A stretch of 64,000 bases of DNA from Pteria penguin (GCA_035048485.1 CM068582.1:21750155-21814154); one strand, 5' to 3'. Shown: positions 43,697 through 56,379, counted from the first letter of the stretch. The notes: generated by a model from the sequence alone, not told the origin. Translations and numbers: made by a program.

Positions 43697-46600
43697 CTGT
43701 AAAAATAAATAAATAAATAAATTAATTAAAAAGAAAAAACCCAAACAAATAAAAATCAAAACAAAATGGAAAGAAATGACAGTAGGTATCACTTTTATCT
43801 AAAATCAACTTATTAAATCTCTTTTAATCTGCCAGGTTAAGAAGTTTAGAAATGTGAATGTGTTGCTCCAGGGGAATTTGGTAATTGTCCCGTTAGGACA
43901 TTTCTAGTTTTATTAGGGGGGGGGGGGTTCATTTGGGCCGGCACGAGCCGGCCCATTTACTGATTTAACTTTGGAGAAAACACTGTGATTTACTGCTGCC
44001 CTGTAAAGTACTATGATTCACTGCGGTATTACTTTGTTTACTAGATATCATCTTGGTCACTAAAGGTCATTAAAACGCTTGACAAATACGTTACGTTCAC
44101 ATCCTTTGTACATATTATCGTGAAAAAATTTTTTCCTGTTATTATAACAGCAGAAAATTATGACATCATCGTTGCGGCGCTATTTATAGATATGTATATA
44201 CGGCGATGCTGTGCTCAATGCTTTGTTTATTTTTAGAAACCTTGCTATACGCGATAGTATAGAAGGGATTACCGGAGAGGTTGAGTTTACCGAAAAGATC
44301 GTAAAATCTACCGAAAAGAAAATTACAGAATAAAAATTTACCAGTATTTCCTCTGATTATAATTATAAGTGATCACTGAAGAAATTGTATTCTAAGACGT
44401 ATATGTAAACTTATACCAAACAATGATACATAAAATGAAGCATACAAAAATATGTCTTAAGTCAAGTTATACCGATTTAAGCCTTTTAAGTCATTGACAT
44501 TGATTCAAATTTTAATTCCATGTCATCATCTATAATTTCATACATTTGTCTGAAACAAGAGTGTCTGAAGTTGTACAATTAACCTCCAAAAATAAGAGAC
44601 GAGATGGGCATAACTTCATAAAAACAAATTTTCTACGATATTTTTATAGGTTAATTGTACAACAAAATGATTACTTAAAGATAATTAAAGACAACAGGTC
44701 ATGTTTGAAATTATTATCACTAATTATGTAGATATGAAGTCTGAATTAAAGTTTTCATAGAAATTAGTAAGAAATAGCGAGAAAATTAAAAGTAATTCAA
44801 AATAATACAAACTGTTTTGATACTACTACTTTAAACCTTTTTGTTCAAAATTCCAAAAGTATAATAGGTAAAAAAAATCCCAATGACTTTTTAAACTTAA
44901 ACTGTAACATTTAAATTCAAATTTTTATTCTTTGGTTTGATTTCATTGTAATATTCTTAATTTGGATTCAGTCAATAATATTGAAAGATATTTTGAATTT
45001 AAAGGTTATGTTGAAAGCATTTTAAGCAACAGGGTCCGGCGCCATAAATTGAGAATATACTTAAGTCTAACCGTAGCATAGATTTATTAATTTGATGTAA
45101 CAATTATGATAGTCCTATTGTATTGATTAATCTTAGTGTGACTTGGTTTGTACTATAAACATTAACAGTAACACCACTTGTACTTGACAAGATTATTCAA
45201 ATATTATTTGTTTTTAAATTTTTGGATTAATTACAAATTTGCTTTCAATATTAGTTTGAATTATATTTGAGCCCAGCATAAAATTTGTTTACATTCACTT
45301 GCAGGCAAGTTTTGTAAGTTTTGATAACATTATCTATTTCAATGAATGACCAAAAATCTTGCATGCTAGTCAAATGTTTAGTTTTTTCTATTGTTTATGT
45401 AAGTGTTTTCCTAGAAAAAAGTTTTTCATCTGATCTGTGTATCATTTCTAATCATATTCAAGTATCAGTAAGAAATATAGAATACAGAAATGAACTTTCA
45501 ACATACTTGGTGTGTTATACTTGCCCTGGCTAACACATAGTGATTTTCATCAATACATTATATTTATTTCAATCAAAGTGTTATAAATACTTGGCATGAA
45601 ATGGCTGAACACATAGCATTAACCTTTACTGTCATTTTGTCTGTCTGTGATAACTAGGCATGTATAATGTGCCATGACTTTCCTGCCTGCACAACTAGAC
45701 AGAAGATGCTTACTCCTCCCTTAAAACTGCTTTCATATCTAGATTTCATCGAAATTGCATCTACATTGCACTTTTCAGACCCTTTTTTATGTCACCTTCG
45801 AAACAAAACATTTGAATCAATTTGTCCGATGTCCATCTGTCTGTCTGTCAGTCACGCTTTCACATTATTGGTTATAATTTAGTATTAAACATTTATACTT
45901 CAAATCAAACTTGCAGGATTGATTTATTACGATGAGAGCCGAAGGTCAAACTGAGACTGTCAAGGTCATATTCAAGGTCAAGTTTATGGGTAAACATATG
46001 GCAAGCGACATCGTTTTTGGGAGCAATGACTTTTTTTTTAAATTTTCAAAACAATTATACATGTCGCCAAATTACACACTAAGTACTAAGGGCCACGCGC
46101 TAAGTATTGACTTGCTAATGGTTTTAAAGTAGTTTCTTGGCGATATTTTAGGATGTCATTTTTCAGTATGAAGAGGCATTATCCTTTCAAATATTATTCA
46201 ATCATAACCAACAAATATCACAATTTAACTTACGTTTTTTTTTCAAATGACAGTATTACTTCTAGGAACATATCATAATCAAACTTGTACTGAGCTTATT
46301 ACATAAAGTCAAAAAAAGAAAACGGTCTTTAAACAACTGCAGTACACTATAGGTAGGTCGAAACCTATAGTAATGGAAATATAAGTCAGTGAACAATTTG
46401 GTTACGGCCCGAAACTTTGACGCTTGCGTCAATAGATTTTCTTGTTTCTTTTATTTTTATTTCTATTTTGGGTGATGAGATTGTTTTTGATGGCATGATA
46501 AAAAGTGATGTTAAAAAGACATTCTAATTCACTTGTTTTGTTAATTCTGATTGGTCGACACATAAGCGTTCAGACATGTATAACCACGATATACCGTCCT

Positions 46601-47570
46601 CAAATGTATTAATACATTATACCTACTCTTTGTCCACATTGCCTCTGACTCCAACTATCAAAAATCCTGCCTGAAACAGCTTCGTTCACTGCTCTTAACG
46701 TCCATCTTAAATCCCATATCAAAGACGATTTGCAAGTTCTACCATTCACGTGCACAATTATTACAATCAAGTTAAACCAACAAAACTGTCAACGTACATG
46801 ACATGCATGCGTACCACCATGCAACATGCTTTCCATCATGCTATTTCATCTCGCCGCGTCGGAGCAAAAATGCCTGTTCAGCTGTTAACGATGCGATGCC
46901 AAGTCACTCATGTATTATTCAATTTGTGATTATCAATTTAATCATAAATTTTAAGAAACTTCTAATGTCGGTGCACTAAATATCTAGGCATCAATAACGA
47001 TTTACCTGATGTTGAAATGACCTGATATTCCATAGCTGGTTGTTGGGAGTATTTCCTAACTAAAAACACATTTATCATCACTATAAATGGTATTACAGAA
47101 GTATATGATAATCTATGAATGTAGATATCATAATATACCATAACAGCAACATGAAAGTGGTCATTCAAACGAAAATCTATGACCTAATTCCGGGTCTGAT
47201 GACCTGATATATATATTGACCTGATATGTTTTATTGACCTGATGATGTATTATTCTATCTGAATTTACATGATGTGATAATATTTGATTACAAGTCAGTA
47301 TAGTGTGTTATAATCTAGTAAAAATTATCCGTTAGAGAGAATATAACTTTGCGAATCGATAAAGTTAGCTGTAAAACGCTTAGCCATTTACATTTAGTAA
47401 ATGTTTCCAGATCCCACGACGTGGACGTGGTTCTACATAGGATCCATTTTTATTTCATATGTACATAAGAAAAAAATCATAGATATTTACATCACTATAA
47501 AAAATATTCGTTTACTATGTGCTTCATTTTTAGTGAATATCAATGATAATAAATATGATTTGTTTTAGAT
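43697..47570. other. Mostly unrecognised DNA with repeat fragments
   Basis: No gene is supported. Pieces: an end of family 1 on the minus strand at about 43,880-43,912 (reverse complement has ACTAGAAATGTCCTAACGGG), next to a G-run and a GGGCCGGCACGAGCCGGCCC palindrome; a hairpin at 44,570-44,663; and a solitary fold-back end at 45,025-45,052. There is also a degenerate AAGGTCA-bearing repeat at about 45,840-46,010, and three TTGACCTGATA-like repeats near 47,200-47,245. The missing first Myb exon and the right Harbinger end should lie here but were not found. Confidence 0.35.
44570..44663. repeat. Hairpin with perfect 16-bp arms
   Basis: GTTGTACAATTAACCT (44,570-44,585) and AGGTTAATTGTACAAC (44,648-44,663) are exact inverted copies around a 62-nt loop. 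Confidence 0.75.
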
Positions 47571-47593
47571 TAAGTGAATGTTTTCATTTAAGT

Positions 47594-47662
47594 TTTTTTT
47601 TTTGGTGGGGGGGGGGTGTCTTTCTTATTTGGGGGGGTGTCTTTATTATTTGGGGGGGGGGT
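47594..47662. repeat. G-run repeat
   Basis: Three G-runs of 7-10 bases are separated by TGTCTTTCTTATT and TGTCTTTATTATT. The repeated spacer indicates a small tandem duplication, and the runs could support a G-quadruplex. Confidence 0.7.
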
Positions 47663-47904
47663 TAGATTGTATACACTTATCACATATTCTCTTACACCAA
47701 TAAAATACAGGAAACTAAATAAAATAAATACATTTATGTTGAATATAAATATTCACTAAAGGAAGACCTCCCCAATTGGCATTCTGCGGGAAAATGCAAG
47801 AAAAAAAAACCCAAATGGTTATCCCTACAATAGGACACGGTGCTTCCTTTATTAAATATTTTGGATTTTTATTTATTTTTTTTTATACAAATTATCATTT
47901 AAAT

Positions 47905-50130
47905 TAGGTTTCTATGTGGAGTGCAGAACCAATCCTCGTCATTATTTGTTAATTTCGCGCATTCCCGGTGCCTCCATACTTGACAATTTATTCCTCTAGC
48001 ATCACACCCTACCATTTCTTGAAGAACATTTGGCATTGGCAGTCACATTGTATATCTATATAATGCACTTTCTTTTTATTTAACTTTGCCTTAGTTTCTT
48101 GTCGAGGAAAAGGAGTGAACATTTGTTTCTCTAAGTAATATATCAAATGATCACGCAAATATTTTGTGTTTAACGTGATCAGTTCCTTTCCTACATATCG
48201 ACTGAAAGCAAATTCGACAATATTTGCAATAGCAAATAAACCACAGTCCACACCATTGGTTTGTTGCTGAATTGTAGGTACGCGAAATTGTGATGGTTTT
48301 GCTATCATTGCCGCACAGTGCTGTCAGTTGTATTTCCAATGATGGTGAGAGTGAGTTACGAGACATACTGTCAAGAACATATGATATATTTGTCCCTCTA
48401 GTTTGACAGATGTTACCCAATGGTATTTGCTATTATGGTGTATCTGGGCAGCAGGAGACATAGCTCTCGAAAAGGAAAGGCCATACTTCCATCTACTGTC
48501 CTTCTCATCCCACACAGGGGTTCTTAATTTCTGTAGGTTGGAGGCCATTGACTTCAGGGAATTGCGTTTTCAGAAGAACTTGAACGGAGTTCATGATGTC
48601 TGAACAAAACGGTTGATTACTGAGTATTTTATCTCTGTGATTTTGTTTTAAATTCCCTACCCAGATCGTTTCCTCTACAGAAAAAGGGTCACAGACTTTC
48701 CTTTTCTTCGCTGGCAGTTGGATGGGTGTTGTGAATCGCAACTTCTTCCTTGATTTTGGGGTGTTGACAAACTCACTATGCTGCTTGTTCATGAGGGAGT
48801 CTGGCGCTGCGTGAATGACAGGTTCAATGTCATTTTCTCTTGGTTTATTTCTGCCAGATTTTTGTCACTTCATTTGAGACTTCTCTTTGAAAGAGACCGG
48901 AGGTTGACTTCCTGTTGTCATTGTCAACTGGCAATCCAACATACATTCTAACTGCAATCACATGGTAACATCTACCAGAAGATGGGCATTGGCATGTCTC
49001 AGGGTATAAGGTGACACAATATTTCTTGTCATTATAGCCTTTGACAACATAAGCGTTACATTGGGGTACATGTGTCACTCCATTGTTGTCAATGACATAC
49101 TGTGCCGATGACTTCTGGCTGATGTATTTGTCTGGACATGGGTTTGGAAGATCTTCCAAGTCACTGTCATTGTCTGCAGACAAGTCCATCAAATTGAGCT
49201 CTTTTTCTGCTGGACTTCTCCCGTCAATGGTGATGGTATCATTAATAGGTTCAGACATCTTCTCGTCTTGGATTGCGGCAGTTTTCATGACTGGAACACT
49301 TTCCTCCGTTCTAACTTCTTTTCTTATCACTTGACTTGTCTTGTCTTTGGCAACCACGTTACTTATTACTGATTTTACTGTCTTCTGGGTTTACTAGTTT
49401 GTTCGGTATTCTCATTTCGTCTTTGTCTATAATGGCTTCCCTGAATTTTGATTTCAATTTATGATTCCCTATATTGGTCCACCCCTCTGCATTTCTACGA
49501 AATAATAATTTTGAAGATGAAAGAGACTGAGTGCCATACAATCCACAGGCAACTCCTGCCATCCAGTCAATCTTTTCAAGACCGTATTTATATTTTCGGT
49601 AGGGTTGTTAGTGATTCCAGAATATGGGTCCTATAACATTTGGAATTTTCTATGTCCCAGCGTCCAGAGTACTTAACTAAATCTTCTTTCATGTGTCTAT
49701 GATAATGTACATCTTGACGCTTTCTGACCACTTGCTGGTATAACTGGCATAAGCTTCATGGAAGGCCTCCTCTGTCTCCCCCTTGTGCAATTTGACGCCA
49801 GTTTGACAGATAAACACTGATCTCTGAAGGATTCGCTCCCTGTTTCCTAAGTTCCTCTTTGAAATCCAGTTTGAGATGATTCCAGCAGTGTAATATCTGC
49901 ATACATGGAAAGAACTTCTCAACTGCTTTTGTTAATGCTAGTTCCCTGTCTGTAACGAATGATACAGATTTGGTCTTTAGAATGGGAACTCTGTATGTCA
50001 GGATTTCAAAAAGTGTATTATGACATTTTTGAAGTTTTCTGTCATGGATTAGGAAAGCCAGAGGTATCCATGGAGTACCTTCAAAAAGTATATGTCGAAA
50101 GACCCTAGAAATGAAATTGATGCTTTTACA
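47905..50130 (-). pseudogene. MULE transposase-SWIM-Ulp1 protease-PHD-like fusion, decayed
   Basis: Reading down the minus strand, in several frames: EGTPWIPLAFLIHDRK, SFVTDRELALTKAVEKFF and LHCWNHLKLDF (about 50,090-49,850), a MULE-type transposase core. Next come GETEEAFHEAYASYTSKWSE, then GITNNPTENINTVLKRL (about 49,600). A SWIM finger, CQCPSSGRCYH, lies at 48,962-48,994 after an acidic linker. A basic stretch follows (SRKKLRFTTPIQLPAKKRK). A C48/Ulp1-like protease shows the His of YHWVTSV, the Asp of YVLDSM and QQQTNGVDCGLFAIA with its Gln and Cys (48,550-48,180). A zinc finger of PHD type, CDARGINCQVWRHRECAKL, ends near 47,910. About ten single-step frame changes separate these pieces, two of them in A-runs, so no full protein can be made. 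The N-terminus above 50,130 is not resolved. MULE-Ulp1 combinations are known from plant transposons; the PHD-like end is my reading. Confidence 0.75.
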
Positions 50131-50160
50131 CCACCGGTAATTGCCTTTGATGTTTCAGCA

Positions 50161-51430
50161 ACTTAATTGCTATATGCATTTTGTTTTTTCTAGTCTTGCA
50201 AAGTTACTGAAAATAGTAACAAAATTTTTTAAAATACAAACTTATTAAAGTTAGTGTAAACAAAACTTGCCAGCAAAGATACTCTAAATTAATATCACAC
50301 TTTGATGTACATCACTTGTGTTTTTACGAAACTAAAGCGTACATTTTAAAGCCATTGAAGGTTTACTTGGAAAATTATATAAAACAACAGGTTTATTATC
50401 ACCTACCTTATTAGTTCATAATTACCTGCTCATGAGGCGCTTCTCTGATTGGAGCGCTAATTAATCTACTTAAACCAATCACAAAATAAGAATTCACTAA
50501 TTATATGAGACACCACGCCCCCACTGAGTATCATGTTTACCAGAATTCCAATGGTATAGGCGGAACTGTCAGAAACAATATCAACGAAAACATTAACACA
50601 AAGATTTAAGAAAGCATGAAAAATAGATAAATAAATAATTTTAAAAAATTATGAAATAAATAAATTTATAAATAAATAAAAATATCCGTACATTTCCTAA
50701 CAAAAAAGAAAAAGATGCAATCTCATCAAATATAAATCGTCACATCAGTTCCTTATACCCATATCTAGTATAAAATAACAAACAACACTGCATATACTGC
50801 ATTTTAAAAATGTGACACCCCCAAACGTATTTTCATATAATATTTTCATGTCATTCATAAACATTTTAGAATACTATTTGGCATTTAAACCCATAACACA
50901 AGGGTCGTGAAATTTACAATGTTGCTAAAGAGCTTCACAAGCTTTCTCAACTTACACTGAAAGTTCATTGAAGATCAGATTTAGTATGAAATACTCTTTT
51001 ACCATTAAGACAAATACATGTACTCAAGATTTCTCATAAATAGATACTTGGGAAAAAGAAAAAATATCTGATTTATATTGTAAAAATTTAAAAAACTAAA
51101 AGTTGAATTCAGAGACATATATCTGTATATATGTCTCTGTTGAATTACAAATCTAATTTCGATACAAAATATTAAAACTCTGAAAGAGCTATTCTTCTTT
51201 GTACATTACACAACCTAATATTGGTTTTTAATAGACTTAGCATTTCTTAATGTTAAGGAATCCCTTTATGAAGCATGTTAGATAAAAATACCATAGCATA
51301 ATAGATGAAAGACAAATACATGTTTTCATGTTTTTCAGCCATGTAAAACTTAAACAGATTTAATGTCTTACTGTACTTCATATAGATATCAAAACATTGA
51401 CATGAATAACCATCGATATAAGAACTATAC
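50161..51430. other. Unrecognised AT-rich DNA
   Basis: No gene seen. A hairpin lies at about 51,110-51,139 (CAGAGACATATAT/ATATATGTCTCTG). Any 5' exon of the MULE-type gene would be here but was not recognised. Confidence 0.35.
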
Positions 51431-51439
51431 AGTCATAAT

Positions 51440-52445
51440 ACTGTAAACATACATACAATACACACACCCATCAATATCCCAGAAATAACAATACTATACA
51501 TAAGTATACATACAATACACACACCCATCAATATCCCAGAAATAACAATACTATACATAAGTATACATACAATACACACACCCATCAATATCCCAGAAAT
51601 AACAATACTATACATAATTATACATACAATACACACACCTATCAATATCCCAGAAATAACAATACTATACACATACATACAATACACACACCCATCAATA
51701 TCCCAGAAATAACAATACTATACATAATTATACATACAATACACACACCTATCAATATCCCAGAAATAACAATACTATACACATACATACAATACACACA
51801 CCCATCAATATCCCAGAAATAACAATACTATACACATACTTTCGATACACACACCCATCACTATCCCGGAAATAGCGATACTACATGCATACTTACAATA
51901 CACACTCATCACTATCCCGGAAATAGCGATACTACATGCATACTTACAATACACACTCATCAATATCCCGGAAATAGCGATACTACATGCGTACTTACAA
52001 TACACACTCATCAATATCCCAGATATAACAATACTACACACATACTTATGATACACACACCCATCAATACCCCAGAAATCGCTATGCTACACACATACCA
52101 TACACACATCCATTACTACTACACACATACAGGCAATATACACACCCATCAATATCTCAGAATTAACAATACTGCACACATACTTACCATACTCACACCC
52201 ATCAATTCCACACATATACATGCAATATACACACCCATATATATCCAAGAAATAACAGTACTACACAAATACTCACAATACATGTACACACCCATCAATA
52301 TCCCAGAAATCACAATACTACACACATACTTACCATACACACATCCACACATATACTTACCATACACACATCCATCAATATCCCACAAATAACAATACTA
52401 CACACATACTTACAATACACACATCCATCAATATATCCCAGAAAA
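51440..52445. repeat. 57-bp minisatellite with shorter variants
   Basis: The unit contains CACACACCCATCAATATCCC and AGAAATAACAATACTATACA. ACATACAATA landmarks at 51451, 51508 and 51565 give 57 bp. Several later units are about 45 bp, and the distal part is more diverged, with CCGGAAATAGCGATACTACA variants. Since 57 is a multiple of three, long repetitive open frames arise without being genes. Confidence 0.9.
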
Positions 52446-52884
52446 ATCAATGAAAATTCTTTAAGGTTATAGAATATTTGAAGTTTTAGACCTTTGGGTT
52501 TTAGATTATATAGTTTGGATTGTAGCTTGAAATTCAGTACACTTTTATTTTAGTTCATACGACCACACTTTTATTTTAGTTCATACGACCACTGATTGAC
52601 TTGTAGTCAATTTACTACGCTGTATATAGTGCACTTAAGATTTAAAATTTTGTTGAATATTATTTTTTCGTTCCAACTATTTCTACAATTAAAAATAATA
52701 GATATTTGCAAGTCAACATTGCATTAGGTTTATGTTTTCAGCTACTTCTTGTCTTCTCTTCGTGTTCTGTATATGTTTTTCAGCAGTTAATATAAATCAA
52801 TTATGCATTATATATTCCTAGCACCATTTCCTGTATCAGCCTCTCATCAATATACATTGTGTGCGTTGTAGATTTTTTTTTTGG
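52446..52884. other. Unrecognised, one short duplication
   Basis: Contains a tandem pair of ACACTTTTATTTTAGTTCAT plus ACGACC (about 52,540-52,592). Nothing else was seen. Confidence 0.4.
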
Positions 52885-53071
52885 CATGCGCGGATCCAGA
52901 GATATTTATCAGAGGGGGTCCAACCAAAAAAGGTAAATTTTTTCTTAGACGAGGGGGTCCAACCCCAAAAATGCCCAAATATTACCTTTTTTTGGTAAAA
53001 TTTTCGGATTCCGGGGGGGGGGGTCCAGACCTGGAAACCAACCCCCCCCCCCCCTTTTGTATCCGCGCATG
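52885..53071. mobile_element. MITE with CATGCGCGGATCC-type ends
   Basis: Left end CATGCGCGGATCCAGAG, right end GTATCCGCGCATG. The interior has GGGGGTCCAACC repeats, a G-run and a C-run. The GCGGATCCAG core of the end is shared with the MITE at 24,520, suggesting related families. Confidence 0.65.
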
Positions 53072-53604
53072 TTTGGGGACAGTAGAAAAGATTATTGTTT
53101 CAGAATATTTGTTCAGCAATAGATATCTATTTATAACGAGTGATATTATAATACACAAAAGCAATGAAATCGCAGGATAATGTTCGAAACAGGTTTCGAT
53201 TAGAAATGACTTAGATTTGGTCAGATAAGAAAAAGTTAGTTTGTAAGATTACAACCGTTTTGAATTGAATAAACTTATGATTATTGGGCATTAATTATGT
53301 TTATGAGTACACAGTTATATATAAAAAGTTCTCTGTTAATAAGGGATGCTATTTATAACATACGGTACAAAAGCCATGAAAAGTAGGATCTTTACGAAAC
53401 CGCTGTTGATCAGTTTTGGTTATTGTCTCAATGATGCAAAATACACGTAAGTAAGCTATGATTTATGTTTATTCTTCTGGATAAGCAATCTGCAGTTCTG
53501 AAATCCTGGTAAAGAATTACACTCGTATAAAAGTTAGAGGAAATTGTAATCCGTGATCGAGAACAATTATGGAATAATAAGCTACACAAAAAACCCCACA
53601 TTTT

Positions 53605-53910
53605 TAGCCGAGTTGCAAAACTCTGCTCTTAACTGTATGTGGGGCAGGCGAAGGGCATCAACAATTGTTTTCCAGACTCTTACTTCTACAACTATCTAGG
53701 TATAGTAATGAAATTTCACACACATACTACCCATGAGCCGAGGATGTGCCCTATAAATTTCAGGATCCAAAGGTCAAGGTTATAATGTCTTGATGAGTGA
53801 AAATGGTTTCTGGGCTTTAACTGTATTTACATTCCAAAAATTATGATGAAACTTGACATACACACTCCCGAGTCGTGGATGTGCCCTATTGATTTCAGAT
53901 TCAACAAATA
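53605..53910 (+). repeat. Two-unit degenerate repeat, ~135 bp
   Basis: Starts TTAGCCGAGTTGCAAAACTC. Two units share CATACTACCCATGAGCCGAGG / CACACTCCCGAGTCGTGGAT and GATGTGCCCTAT, about 135 bp apart. Probably the fragment of another tandem-repeat element. Confidence 0.5.
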
Positions 53911-54060
53911 TCTCCACGTTTGCATAACTGCTCCTCGTTAACAGAATCAAACATGTGGATGATTCAGACTACAAATAAACAAACCGGCAAATTTGGCACA
54001 GGTTTGGGAAAAATATGTGTAGAGTCTTCAGATGACGGATTGGGCTTAAGTTTTTGTTTT

Positions 54061-54175
54061 CGAATCGTGCTGTCCATTCCGTTTATTATCGAATCGTGTT
54101 GTCCTTTCCGTTTATTATCGAATCGTGCCGTCTATTCCGTTTATAATCGATTATTGCCGTCCATTCCGTTTATCA
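54061..54175. repeat. 29-bp tandem repeat, four copies
   Basis: The unit is CGAATCGTGCTGTCCATTCC plus GTTTATTAT. Starts at 54,061, 54,090 and 54,119, with a diverged fourth. Confidence 0.85.
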
Positions 54176-54825
54176 AAATTACAAGATTACGCAACGTAAT
54201 GAATTGTGGTCCTTCATTCAAATACCTAGGACCACGATTTGCGACCAGGAACTAGGACGCTCCATTAAGAAGTAATAGAGCATTGATTTGCTAACTGTAG
54301 CAGAAATTATTATTTCATTGATTATTTGAAAGTGTCCTGTCAAAATGAAGGTTTTTTGGATTTCGAGTTATTTCTTCTATAGGTTTGATACAGGCCAGAT
54401 CTAGAATGCAGAAAGGCAGCGGTTCTAACTCCGCTATAGAAATGGCACACTGAAAGGCAGTTCAAAGTCACATTTGACACTGTCCCGTTTCTTCCACGTC
54501 TCCATTGCAACAGCGCAATAATATTTAGCGAGAACTTCACCAAACGCTAAAAGAAAGAAGCGAAACGCAAAAAGCAAAATACAAGAAGCGTGTCGCATCG
54601 GTTTTCAATACTACACGCGAAGATAGCAGTTTATAGTGTAATAATAGCAAGAGTTGTCGCGCTTTGCCCAATAACTTTAGAATATCGCACACACGGTACA
54701 ATATTCAACTTTGTTTCAAATAGGTAATTTCTTTTTTTTTTAACTCCTTCCCCCAAATCGCACATTTAGAACAAGCAGCAATAACCATGTCCTAAATTGT
54801 CAATACTGGTGTTGAAAAACAGGTT

Positions 54826-54922
54826 TGTTGGTTGGTGTTTTACGTCACTTTCAACAATTTTTCAGTGATATCACGACATTGTAGCAGCAGATTACCAACC
54901 TCTCAAATACAGAGGCGCATTC
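54826..54922 (-). repeat. SINE 3' fragment
   Basis: GTTGGTTGGTGTTTTACGTC followed by ACTTTCAACAATTTTTCAGT is the reverse complement of the tail and body at 22,735 and 32,020. Confidence 0.6.
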
Positions 54923-55111
54923 TGTGAGTTTTTTGTTTGTTTGGTTGTTTTTTTTTTCTACTATACCTGGTCCCTTTTTAACACTCTCAAAATTTTCATA
55001 TTTCTGTAAGTTCATCAAGTCAAATAACCATGTAATGACGTAAACAGAAGGGAAAAAACCCCTAGTTTACACTATTGTTTATTTATATTTAAGAGACATT
55101 AATACATTACT

Positions 55112-55335
55112 AGTAAGCCGTTGTGTCTCAGTGTATGAGACCAAGAGGTCCCGGTTCGACTCCTGCCCTAGGCACACCATTGTTCTGTCTTTCGGATAGG
55201 ACCTTAAAACCCGAGGTCCAAATTCACAGTAGGCGTGCCACGTAAAAGATTCCTCACTGTTTCAGGAGGGTTCATAGCTAAGGTATAATTTCTATGCAAT
55301 GCCTTCACGTAAAACAATGATCAATCAATCAATAC
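55112..55335 (+). repeat. tRNA-derived SINE, diverged copy
   Basis: B box GGTTCGACTCCTGCCC, then GGCACACCATTGTTCTGTCT, CACGTAAAAGATTCCTCACT and CACGTAAAACAATGATCAAT. Same body as the 28,603 copy but older, with a shortened head and middle. Confidence 0.8.
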
Positions 55336-55777
55336 GTATACATTATTAGTAATTGTGCAAGGCAGAATTCACGTCCACTAGCATTAACAACTTAATCCTG
55401 ACTATATAACGGTTCTAGTGAGATGTTCTCACCATTTGAGGCGAATTACCGGTATCGTTAACGGTAAACCTGGCGCATGCGCACTTGAACAGAAAATAAC
55501 GACGATTCCAACTTTCTGAGAGGGACGTCATCTATAAAGAAAATTAATACTGTTAGTGCAACTGTGAATTATGGTTTTCGTAAGGTGTAATTCTGTTCTG
55601 TTGCTTCAAACTATTGATTAGAAATAATATAAAATGGAACATAGGCTGTAGATTGTGGTTGATTGAACCTACTTGACAACTCACTATCCCTATAGGTTGT
55701 AATGGAATATACTTAAATATATTGATGTAATTATATTGAAGAAGACATAGTTCTACATTAAGGCCATCCTTACATTT

Positions 55778-56043
55778 GTTGATTGATTTTTGTTTTACGT
55801 CACACCACGAATATTTCACGTATATAGTAACGGCATCTGCCTTATGCGGGGCATACAAATTTTGACCTTTTCAACGGACCCACCCGAAGCAGTGAGGGGT
55901 CTTTAACGTGCCATGCATACCACGACACGGGGCCTCGGTTTATACTGTCTCATCCGAAAGACATGACATCGGCATGACCAGAGCGGGAATCGAACCCCGG
56001 CCTCCCGATCAGGAGTCCGACGTTGATACCACTAGGCCACGCC
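55778..56043 (-). repeat. tRNA-derived SINE, reverse orientation
   Basis: On the minus strand: head GGCGTGGCCTAGTGGTATCA, B box GGGGTTCGATTCCCGC, body CACGTTAAAGACCCCTCACT and tail TGACGTAAAACAAAAATCAA. The head variant matches the truncated copy at 39,405. Confidence 0.8.
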
Positions 56044-56379
56044 GTATTCTCTACTACAGAAAGACAAGGAGACCGACAAACCTGAGGTTGTGAGAATGTA
56101 AAAGGGATTGCAGATTGGACTCTACATACTGATAAATCGTTTTATTTACAGAAGTGGATCTAGAGGGTCCATTACATCGATTTCTAAATTCGACAAAGCA
56201 TAACAGCAATAGAAAAAAATGTACGCAGAAATTATCCAACTTTTCCGAGTTCCAGCTAAGACTCTTGGACTGTTTTACTGACTTTTCTGTTTCAAAATCT
56301 GTTTTGTTATGCTTTATTCCCAAAGTGGTTTAAATTGACAAAGTACTAACACTGTTCCTTTAGTAACAATTGACTAAGG

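Noticed and set aside
43697..47570. Right terminal repeat of the Harbinger element
   Set aside because: I looked for the complement of GCGTCCCACG and for CTCAAA-rich palindromes and found none that match.
51433..52392. Open frames with ISGILMGVCIVC repeats
   Set aside because: The 57-bp minisatellite unit is divisible by three, so long frames appear by construction.
55553..55858. 101-residue minus-strand open frame
   Set aside because: Partly SINE sequence, the rest without gene-like features.
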